The translations under genes were made by a program, and so were the position numbers. The notes beneath the pieces are model-generated. The model had not been told where the DNA came from, ran no database searches, and saw nothing but the letters and a program-made list of their open reading frames with translations. This document shows, one piece after another, positions 1-5,189 of a DNA stretch of 5,265 nt (positions within the stretch are counted from its first letter, which is position 1; every line of letters begins with the position of its first letter). This DNA comes from Oscillospiraceae bacterium (GTDB taxonomy: Bacteria; Bacillota; Clostridia; Oscillospirales; Ruminococcaceae): positions 1 to 5,265 of the forward strand of contig JAEDOB010000169.1 in the NCBI GenBank assembly GCA_016302225.1. Direction: 5' to 3'.

Positions 1-323
1 GAAAGCTCGATAAATTCCAGATTGGGAAGACCTAAAATAGCGGCGTAGTCGTTGGAGGCAAGAGTTCCGCTCATGACCGCAAGACGCTTGATGTTGTTAA
101 AGTCAACGCTGCCCCTTGCCTCGTCGATGGCAGACTGCAGCTGACCCTTTTCAAAGGATTCCACAATAATAGTACTCTCGTCCTTCTCGGCGGACGCAAA
201 CACGGAAAACAGCGGCAGGGCAATAAATCCCAGCACCATTACCGCACACATTATCAGAACAAAAACTCTTTTTCCCATGCTTTTTTCCTTTGCGGGATAA
301 TTGTTTTTCTTTTTACCGCTCAT
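1..323 (-). CDS. Signal-anchored surface protein, probably leucine-rich repeat type (3' end missing)
   Basis: The first 107 codons of a longer protein are visible, and the frame is open to the left edge. Seen: a basic N-terminus (residues 1-19, many Lys), one hydrophobic segment (about 20-43) and an ASA|E site near residue 45 that could be cut by signal peptidase. The protein is therefore exported or membrane-anchored. After that comes a short acidic stretch, then about 75-107 with the pattern IKRLAVMSGTL..NDYAAILGLPNLEFIEL. This spacing of Leu/Ile, including LPNLEFIEL, resembles the start of leucine-rich repeats in clostridial surface proteins; with only one repeat-like unit visible, that is inference. 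The start at 323 has a good AAAGGAG 9 nt upstream (333-339) and overlaps the upstream stop as ATGA, so translational coupling is likely. Met16 (278), preceded by AAAGGA, is a weaker alternative start. Confidence 0.72.
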   Translation of the reverse strand, partial: MSGKKKNNYPAKEKSMGKRVFVLIMCAVMVLGFIALPLFSVFASAEKDESTIIVESFEKGQLQSAIDEARGSVDFNNIKRLAVMSGTLASNDYAAILGLPNLEFIEL

Positions 324-1111
324 TTTGTTAAGCTCCTTTCGGGGTTGAATTTTCCTGCTTCCGCTATGCCCGTCCTATCGAACACCAGCGCAGCCGTTGT
401 CAGGGGACGTTCCGCTGTTCTGTACTCCTTTATGACAGCCCTGCCTATTTCGTCCGCAACGTCCTTTGTGAGATTTTCCAAAGCGATTACCGATGATGAT
501 GAGGGTGCCAGGACTATGTATCTTTCGCCCAGCAGCTTGGACATTCTGGAGCGGAAATTGTTGCAGGCAATAAATGCCCCTGTAAACACGGGATATTTCG
601 GCTCTACCTCAACGGCTTTCAGGTCGCTTCTCAGCCCCGTTTCGATAAATTCGCAGCTGTCCATAAGTCTGCACATATTCTTGTCGGCGGCGGAAACTGC
701 CACTTCCTTCGGTACAGCCCATCTTTGCAGATATTTCTCGTCAAACAGCTTTATGTGCATATCGTCAACGGTGCAGACAACTACCTTTTTCAGTCCTGCG
801 GCAAAATCCGCACTGACCATATGCTCTGTGACCTCCTCCTCGGGCAGCAGGATATATCTGAGAAATGCCTGACCGTTGGTAAAGGACACCATTCTTGATT
901 CCGCCTCGGCTTCTTTTTGAAGGCGTACAACTATGCGTTCTATTTCGTCCGCCGAAATGTCCTCGAAATCACGATAACCCGACATATCCGCCTTAAATGT
1001 GACATGATTGTCGGTTATTTCAAAGACGTCGCCGTTTCTGGAAACTATCTTCATTCCCAGCCGTTTCAGGACGTTTTTCAGTTCTTTTGTTAATCTATCC
1101 GCATACAGCAT
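320..1111 (-). CDS. Cytosolic protein of unknown function, DUF1444/DUF5688-like
   Basis: A 263-residue protein with no signal peptide, membrane segment or recognised catalytic motif. I do not know its function. Its layout recalls, from memory, the DUF1444 (YtpQ) and DUF5688 families of Bacillota: a middle strand-rich part followed by FDEKYLQRWAVPKE and a run of small residues, then a C-terminal half with YPVFTG, LGERYIVLAPSSSSVIAL and a closing RPLTTAALVFDR. That link is pattern resemblance only. The frame stays open to an ATG at 1138, but I chose 1111: AAGGAGG lies at 1122-1128, 10 nt before it, and the predicted transcription start (about 1140) falls almost on the 1138 ATG, leaving that codon no binding site. 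The stop overlaps the next gene's start by ATGA, so the two probably share a message and perhaps a process at the cell envelope. Confidence 0.8.
   Translation of the reverse strand: MLYADRLTKELKNVLKRLGMKIVSRNGDVFEITDNHVTFKADMSGYRDFEDISADEIERIVVRLQKEAEAESRMVSFTNGQAFLRYILLPEEEVTEHMVSADFAAGLKKVVVCTVDDMHIKLFDEKYLQRWAVPKEVAVSAADKNMCRLMDSCEFIETGLRSDLKAVEVEPKYPVFTGAFIACNNFRSRMSKLLGERYIVLAPSSSSVIALENLTKDVADEIGRAVIKEYRTAERPLTTAALVFDRTGIAEAGKFNPERSLTK
333..339 (-). promoter_or_regulatory. Ribosome binding site of the surface-protein gene, inside the upstream gene
   Basis: AAAGGAG on the minus strand lies 9 nt before the ATG at 323 and inside the last codons of the 263-residue gene. With the ATGA overlap it supports reinitiation or coupled translation from the same message. 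Confidence 0.7.
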
Positions 1112-1121
1112 CGGGGGCTGT

Positions 1122-1128
1122 CCTCCTT
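1122..1128 (-). promoter_or_regulatory. Ribosome binding site that decides the start at 1111
   Basis: The minus strand reads AAGGAGG here, a near-complete anti-16S match, 10 nt before the ATG at 1111. If translation began at the 1138 ATG this site would lie inside the coding sequence (codons 4-6), and 1138 has no comparable site upstream. It therefore marks 1111 as the true start. Confidence 0.75.
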
Positions 1129-1146
1129 GCATTGTCATATATAACC

Positions 1147-1175
1147 ATTATAACATATTTATTCCTGTTTTACAA
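1147..1175 (-). promoter_or_regulatory. Sigma-A promoter of the DUF protein / surface protein operon
   Basis: On the minus strand the -35 is TTGTAA (1170-1175) and the -10 is TATAAT (1147-1152), with a 17-bp spacer. TG one base before the -10 makes it an extended -10. The predicted transcription start is about 1140, giving a leader of about 29 nt that holds the AAGGAGG. The promoter lies in the 92 bp between the HD-GYP stop and the start at 1111, so the two genes to its left can be expressed apart from the HD-GYP gene. I see no intrinsic terminator in this gap, so readthrough from the HD-GYP gene remains possible. Confidence 0.72.
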
Positions 1176-1203
1176 GAAGAAATTTAAAAAACAGAAGGAG
1201 TTG

Positions 1204-2514
1204 TCATATCATATTTTCACTGCGATAAATTTCTTCCACCTTATCCTTGTTTGCCATAAAAATATCCACGATGTCGGGGTCAAAATCCTTTCCCCGTCCC
1301 TTTTGAATAATGTCGTAGCATTGTTCAAGGGGCATTGCGTCACGGTAGCAGCGTTTTGCGGAAACGGCGTCGAACACGTCCGCAACTGCCATTATACGGG
1401 CACAAAGGGGAATATCTACCCCGCTGAGTCCGTCGGGGTAGCCCTTGCCGTTCCATTTTTCGTGATGATACCTTGCCACCTGAAACGCCATGCTTTCGTA
1501 ATCGTCATTATAAAGATGCCCGAATGTGTCCTTGATTATCTTGCCGCCGATAACGGGGTGCTGCTTCATTGTTGCAAACTCTTCGTCGGTAAGCTTGCCG
1601 GGCTTTTGCAGGACAGCATCGGGAATGCCTATTTTGCCTATGTCGTGCATAGGTGCGGACTGGTCCATATTGTTGAGAAAGTCCCTTGTTATGATGTTTT
1701 TGTACCGCTCGTCATTTCTCAGCTTTTCGGCGATAAGGCAGGCGTATGCGGAGGAACGCTTGATATGTCCGCCTGTGCTGTCGTCCTTGTTTTCGACTAG
1801 GGTGGCAAAGCCCATTACCATTTCACGGTGATAATGCTCCAGCTCAAGGATAGACGGGTTTTCCATATTCAGGTAAATGCTGAGCGTAGCCATAACGATT
1901 GCAACGCAGGTCACCAAGGATTCGGGGAATATGAGCTGAACGGTCATTACCCCGACTATGAATACAATGGAGGTGTAGATGTTTATCTTTTTCCTTTTCG
2001 GGATATACCTGTGATTTATGATGATAATTGCGGCGGTCAGCAGACAGTACACCGCAGCCGCTCCAAAGCAGATGTATACCGCAGTTCCCATGGAATAGTT
2101 TGTGTATCTGCCCTCCATAAATTCCACACGGGGCATAAATAATACGGTAAGCATTGCCGACGCTGCACCCGGCAGAATATATATCCATTTGTGCTTTTTA
2201 AGTCCCACCGTTACCGAAAGCCAGTAGAGAAACAGCAGTATAACATATAATTCGTAGGACAAAAACATTCCCAGATGCAGCATGAGATTTACCGTCCTCG
2301 GTACGGTATCAAGGAAATTTACCGTGCAGGCGGTTATGCCGTCAAACAGCACTGCTATTTCCGAAACTATATACAGAGCACTGTAAAGTGGGTTGCAGTT
2401 GGATTTTTTCGTTACTTTGTTCAGCCGTTCGCCCTCGATTATGTATAATATTCCCACGTAAACCAGCACAAGCAAGGCTGTTATCTGTGTTTTAGCATAT
2501 TGCAGAATTTCCAT
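1204..2514 (-). CDS. Seven-TM HD-GYP domain protein, predicted cyclic di-GMP phosphodiesterase
   Basis: A 436-residue membrane protein. The first half has seven hydrophobic segments, at about 11-26, 44-62, 75-104, 110-127, 142-166, 177-196 and 200-217; I do not recognise it as a named sensor domain. The second half (about 228-425) is a complete HD-GYP domain: ENKDxxTGGH with H250, the HD pair H290-D291 followed by GKIGIPD, H319-P320, H350-H351, the GYP signature at 358-360, and D379 in AVADVFDA. All the metal-binding positions I can identify are kept. HD-GYP enzymes hydrolyse cyclic di-GMP to pGpG or GMP, so this protein would lower cytosolic cyclic di-GMP in response to a signal sensed in or near the membrane; the signal is unknown. 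There is no receiver or GGDEF domain. The start at 2514 follows AAAGGTGAT at good spacing, and the gene has its own promoter, so it is probably monocistronic or leads only weakly into the next unit. Confidence 0.93.
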   Translation of the reverse strand: MEILQYAKTQITALLVLVYVGILYIIEGERLNKVTKKSNCNPLYSALYIVSEIAVLFDGITACTVNFLDTVPRTVNLMLHLGMFLSYELYVILLFLYWLSVTVGLKKHKWIYILPGAASAMLTVLFMPRVEFMEGRYTNYSMGTAVYICFGAAAVYCLLTAAIIIINHRYIPKRKKINIYTSIVFIVGVMTVQLIFPESLVTCVAIVMATLSIYLNMENPSILELEHYHREMVMGFATLVENKDDSTGGHIKRSSAYACLIAEKLRNDERYKNIITRDFLNNMDQSAPMHDIGKIGIPDAVLQKPGKLTDEEFATMKQHPVIGGKIIKDTFGHLYNDDYESMAFQVARYHHEKWNGKGYPDGLSGVDIPLCARIMAVADVFDAVSAKRCYRDAMPLEQCYDIIQKGRGKDFDPDIVDIFMANKDKVEEIYRSENMI

Positions 2515-2557
2515 AATATCACCTTTCCCTAAAGTCCGAAAAACTCTCCTTTATGCC

Positions 2558-2586
2558 ATTATACCACATAAAAAGGCAGATTTCAA
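2558..2586 (-). promoter_or_regulatory. Sigma-A promoter of the HD-GYP gene
   Basis: On the minus strand the -35 is TTGAAA (2581-2586), the spacer is 17 bp, and the -10 is TATAAT (2558-2563) preceded by TGG (extended -10). The predicted transcription start is near 2551, giving a leader of about 37 nt before the ATG at 2514. The -35 begins one base after the U-tract of the preceding terminator. Confidence 0.78.
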
Positions 2587-2587
2587 C

Positions 2588-2623
2588 AAAAAAATTTCGC
2601 CCGCCTTTTTTCGGCGGACGAAA
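2588..2623 (-). terminator. Intrinsic terminator of the xyloglucanase gene
   Basis: On the minus-strand RNA, UUUCGUCCGCC pairs with GGCGGGCGAAA (11 pairs, one of them a G-U wobble) around a 7-nt GAAAAAA loop, followed directly by seven U (2588-2594). On the plus strand the wobble becomes a C-A mismatch and the T-run after the stem is weaker, so termination from the right is the main role. It lies about 150 nt after the stop of the 747-residue gene, the only gene running into it. Confidence 0.88.
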
Positions 2624-2664
2624 CTTTTGAATTTCATAATATTACAATCTCAAAAATAATAATT

Positions 2665-2756
2665 TTGTAGGGGCGGGGTTTCCCCGCCCGCAGATTACCA
2701 ACGTTTTGATGGTAAATGCGGGACGGGAAACCAAAGCTATGCTTTTTCCCCTACAA
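2665..2756. repeat. 92-bp fold-back repeat with TTGTAGGGG ends (MITE/REP-like)
   Basis: The ends are perfect 9-bp inverted copies: TTGTAGGGG (2665-2673) and CCCCTACAA (2748-2756). Inside, 2677-2691 pairs with 2718-2732 at 13 of 15 positions, and TTACCA (2695-2700) pairs with TGGTAA (2710-2715) around a 9-nt loop. The right arm has an extra 15-nt segment with a small hairpin, AAAGC/GCTTT. There is no open frame, and no convincing target duplication next to the ends. GC-rich arms in AT-rich flanks suggest an inserted or dispersed element. It lies in the predicted 3' untranslated region of the xyloglucanase message and would form a large hairpin ahead of the terminator. A related, degenerate copy is at 5159-5189. 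Confidence 0.75.
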
Positions 2757-2773
2757 GTATGTTATTGCAATTA

Positions 2774-5017
2774 TCAGGTTTTATCCGTTTTATCACAGTA
2801 AGCCAGTCCCAGACCTACCGTAGACATATAGCATCTGCCGTAAACGTTCATATCACCGATAACGAAATCGCCGTTGCCGGGACCGCCGAACATATGCTGA
2901 TCGTCGTTTACTCTAACCCAGCTCTTGCCCTCGTCCTCGGACATCCAGAGGTTTCTGTCAGTGCCTTCCTCGGTAACGGGAACGCCCCACATGTAGATAA
3001 CGTAAGGGTCGCTTTCGGTCTTGCCGATACCCACGCCTACCGCATCGCAAAGCTTAACGGTGTCAATTCTTGTGAATGTGCTGCCGTGGTCGGTGGAAAC
3101 GTTCAGACCGTTGATGGTGCTGTAAACCATGCCCTCAATGTCCGCACAAACGGCAAATCTGCTGTGGTCGCCCATGCCGTTGACGGTCTGCTTAAAGGTC
3201 TTTCCGCCGTCGGAGCTTACATAGAATGAGCCCTTGCCGCTTGCGTAAACATAGTCGGGATTTACGGAATCGCCTCTGATACTGAGGTTGCCCATAATGC
3301 CCTCGCACTTAGCCCATGTTTCGCCCCTGTCGGTGGTGTAGTATGTGGAATGGAGGTTTTCGGGGCTGTAAATGATAGTGCCTCCGTCGGCTGTTACGCA
3401 TATCTTTCCGCCTGTGGGGATCTTGCCCTCCTCGGGGGAATTTTTCACCTTAGACCAGCTGTCGCCGCCGTTTTCGCTGTAAAGAATGGTCAGCTCCTTT
3501 TCGTTGTTGCCGCATTTTACCCAAACGTCATGGTTTGCTCCCGCAACGTCAATTCCCGTAGTTGTGCCCACTGCATAGGTGTGGAGTCTGCCAAGCTTGA
3601 AAATGTCGCTGTGGTCATAGCCGTCGTAGTCGCCGATAGCGGTAACAAGATTTCCGCCCTTAACGCTGACAGCGTCCAGAGGAACGGTTTCCTCAATGCC
3701 GTATGCGTTGAAATAGAACTTGGGAGCGTCGTCCCAGATATTGTCGCAGGCGAAAACGCCGTTGCCCGAGGTCACCATAAGCCTGTCGGGATTGTAGGGG
3801 TCAAGGAGCAGGCAGCCGCACCAGTGGATAGCATAGTTAGTTATCCATTCGCAGCCGTTGTTGTCCATCTGCATGGTTCCCATATCGTTGAGAAGGCTTG
3901 TCCAGGTCTTGCCGCCGTCTGTGGTGAAGTAGAAATCATCGCCGTATGCGCCGTTTGCCTGCTTTTCCCATCTGTTAATGGTGCAGGCTACCATTTTGTT
4001 GGGATCGTCGGGGTGAACCACAACATCGGCAATAGGATTGTCCTTCGGGGTAATGTCGGACATTTTTTCGGTTGACGGGTCATAGATGTAAAGTCCGCCG
4101 AAGCCGGGGTTCCAGGGACCTTCCGCATTGCCCGCCGTAATAAGCAGCTTGCCCTCGCTGTTCATCTTCATTCGCATGGGCATATACTTTTCCTTGGGCA
4201 TTTTGTCGGGAAGCTCAGCCCATGTAACGCCGCCGTCCTTGGAAACGAAGATGTTGTTGGTTTTCTTGGAATCCTCGGAGATAGCAGCATAAACGGTGTC
4301 TGCCGTCTTATTGTCGTAAACTATGGAGCATACGCCTGTTGCGTTTCCCGTGGACTTAACGGGGAAATCAACAGCCGCCCAAGTCATACCGCCGTCTGTG
4401 GAGCGGATAACGCCGCCTGTTCTTCCGCCGCAAAGAATGTTCTTGCCGTTGTTGGGGTCAACTGCGATACGTTCGCCGTTCTGCCTGCCCATGCCGTTTC
4501 CGTGGGCGGTGATAAGATTGGTCACTTCCACCTGAGTGAAGCTGTCGCCGTAGTCGTGGGAAACAAGGATAGCCGTCTTGCCGCCGCTGAAATATGAACA
4601 GCCTGCCAGCATATAGACGTTGTTGGGAGATGAGGGGTCAACTGCCAGACCGTCAATGGAAAGCAGTCCTCTGTCGGGCTCGCTGATGTTGTAGGAAAGG
4701 CATTTCCAGCGTTTTTCCTCCTCATTCCAGCGGTATGCGCCGCCAACGTCCGTTCTTGCGAAGAACAGGTTCTGTTCAGTGGGGCAGGAGATAAGTCCCG
4801 TAACGAATCCGCCGCCGCCCATAAACACCTGACCGTATGTCCAGTCGGGGTTTACATAGCCGAGGTCTGCGGACTGTATTTCCGCAGCGGTGGTTTCAGC
4901 CGCCTCGGCAGACGTTTCCCCGTTGTCGCCGCTGTCCGATTTGCAGCCTGTCAGGGAAAAGACACTCATCATTACGGCAGCCGCCAAAGCCGCCGCTTTT
5001 TTCATTCTGAGCTTCAT
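2774..5017 (-). CDS. GH74-family xyloglucanase-like lipoprotein
   Basis: A 747-residue exported enzyme, predicted to cleave xyloglucan (beta-1,4-glucan backbone) outside the cell. Seen: a lipoprotein signal (KKAAALAAAVMMSVFSLTG|C, lipid Cys25), a Ser/Thr/Ala/Glu-rich linker (26-52), then a region of about 690 residues, the usual size of the GH74 double seven-bladed propeller. The GH74 hallmarks are VFMGGGGFVTGL (64-75), FFARTDVGGAYRW (85-97), where D90 matches the family's catalytic base, and AIGDYDGYDHSD (460-471), where D463 is my best candidate for the catalytic acid. Nine Asp-box motifs ([ST]xDxGxTW type) start at 153, 206, 259, 365, 514, 561, 601, 641 and 693. I see no carbohydrate-binding module, dockerin or LPXTG sorting motif, so the lipid is the only anchor. 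The start at 5017 has GGAGGA at 9 nt spacing. Odd points: 18 cysteines, and a single Trp (W350) where many GH74 enzymes have a Trp pair. The gene stands alone, with its own promoter and terminator. Confidence 0.9.
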   Translation of the reverse strand: MKLRMKKAAALAAAVMMSVFSLTGCKSDSGDNGETSAEAAETTAAEIQSADLGYVNPDWTYGQVFMGGGGFVTGLISCPTEQNLFFARTDVGGAYRWNEEEKRWKCLSYNISEPDRGLLSIDGLAVDPSSPNNVYMLAGCSYFSGGKTAILVSHDYGDSFTQVEVTNLITAHGNGMGRQNGERIAVDPNNGKNILCGGRTGGVIRSTDGGMTWAAVDFPVKSTGNATGVCSIVYDNKTADTVYAAISEDSKKTNNIFVSKDGGVTWAELPDKMPKEKYMPMRMKMNSEGKLLITAGNAEGPWNPGFGGLYIYDPSTEKMSDITPKDNPIADVVVHPDDPNKMVACTINRWEKQANGAYGDDFYFTTDGGKTWTSLLNDMGTMQMDNNGCEWITNYAIHWCGCLLLDPYNPDRLMVTSGNGVFACDNIWDDAPKFYFNAYGIEETVPLDAVSVKGGNLVTAIGDYDGYDHSDIFKLGRLHTYAVGTTTGIDVAGANHDVWVKCGNNEKELTILYSENGGDSWSKVKNSPEEGKIPTGGKICVTADGGTIIYSPENLHSTYYTTDRGETWAKCEGIMGNLSIRGDSVNPDYVYASGKGSFYVSSDGGKTFKQTVNGMGDHSRFAVCADIEGMVYSTINGLNVSTDHGSTFTRIDTVKLCDAVGVGIGKTESDPYVIYMWGVPVTEEGTDRNLWMSEDEGKSWVRVNDDQHMFGGPGNGDFVIGDMNVYGRCYMSTVGLGLAYCDKTDKT

Positions 5018-5040
5018 AGATTTCTTCCTCCATATAATTT

Positions 5041-5055
5041 TGTATTCGATTACAT
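5041..5055 (-). promoter_or_regulatory. Candidate cre operator (CcpA or another LacI-family regulator)
   Basis: The minus strand reads ATGTAATCGAATACA. It fits every position of the Gram-positive cre consensus WTGNAANCGNWNNCW and is a near-palindrome around a central CG (12 of 14 positions). It lies about +23 to +37 from the predicted transcription start and 24 nt before the start codon, where a bound repressor would act as a roadblock. This fits glucose-type repression of a hemicellulase gene. The consensus is loose, and a different LacI-type sugar regulator could use the same site. Confidence 0.5.
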
Positions 5056-5060
5056 ATGCT

Positions 5061-5075
5061 TACCCACATAGGGTA
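5061..5075 (-). promoter_or_regulatory. Possible 5' stem-loop at the start of the xyloglucanase message
   Basis: On the minus strand, TACCC and GGGTA form a perfect 5-bp inverted repeat around TATGT, at about +3 to +17 of the predicted transcript. Such 5' hairpins can protect messages from decay; it could instead be a DNA operator. The stem is short, so this is weakly supported. Confidence 0.3.
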
Positions 5076-5083
5076 TTTTTCTA

Positions 5084-5112
5084 ATTATACTCCGTATTTT
5101 TCGGAATGTCAA
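5084..5112 (-). promoter_or_regulatory. Full-consensus sigma-A promoter of the xyloglucanase gene
   Basis: On the minus strand, TTGACA (5107-5112), 17 bp, TATAAT (5084-5089): no departure from the consensus in either hexamer or in the spacing. The predicted start is near 5077, giving a leader of about 60 nt. AT-rich sequence follows upstream of the -35 (5113-5157). Such a strong core promoter before a catabolic gene implies that control comes from a repressor, in line with the operator-like site in the leader. Confidence 0.85.
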
Positions 5113-5158
5113 TGATTATTATGTAAACTCAAATAACGTCACAGATTAATTTCTATGC

Positions 5159-5189
5159 TTGTAGGGGACGCATCCCGTCCCGCAGTTAC
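5159..5189. repeat. Degenerate or partial copy of the GTAGGGG fold-back repeat
   Basis: It begins TTGTAGGGGA (5159-5168) and contains TCCCGTCCCGCA (5173-5184) followed by G and TTAC. The same blocks, in the same order, are found in the reverse complement of the right arm of the 2665-2756 repeat, minus about 15 nt of inner sequence. GGGACG (5165-5170) and CGTCCC (5176-5181) form a small hairpin. I cannot find a matching CCCCTACAA end before the window stops, so the copy is truncated, diverged or continues past the edge. Confidence 0.55.

Noticed and set aside
345..872. Plus-strand open frame opposite the DUF protein
   Set aside because: It has a shadow-like composition (Ser/Ala/Thr-rich) and no binding site; the minus-strand gene has promoter, binding site and operon context.
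1195..1200. Plus-strand AAGGAG as a ribosome binding site
   Set aside because: No suitable start codon and coding frame follow at proper spacing; the region is the end of the HD-GYP gene on the other strand.
1087..1800. Long plus-strand open frame opposite the HD-GYP gene
   Set aside because: It lies antisense to a complete HD-GYP domain, with no binding site or family resemblance; the conserved motifs on the minus strand explain the sequence.
1844..2188. Minus-strand open frame of 114 codons inside the HD-GYP gene in another frame
   Set aside because: It lies wholly inside the membrane-domain coding region, has no binding site, and its sequence looks random.
3350..4075. Long plus-strand open frame opposite the xyloglucanase gene, and similar ones at 2759-3229 and 4323-4535
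   Set aside because: They mirror the codon bias of the minus-strand gene, which carries clear GH74 motifs and Asp-boxes throughout; no plus-strand promoter or ribosome binding site supports them.
2774..5017. Sialidase (exo-alpha-sialidase/BNR protein) as the identity of the 747-residue protein
   Set aside because: Asp-boxes alone suggest it, but the GGGGFVTGL and ARTDVGGAYRW motifs and the double-propeller length are those of GH74.
5018..5077. Riboswitch (for example cyclic di-GMP sensing) in the xyloglucanase leader
   Set aside because: The leader is only about 60 nt and shows no aptamer-like multi-stem fold.
5159..5189. The small GGGACG/CGTCCC hairpin as a terminator for a gene entering from the right
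   Set aside because: On the minus strand no U-run follows the stem; it is better explained as part of the degenerate repeat.
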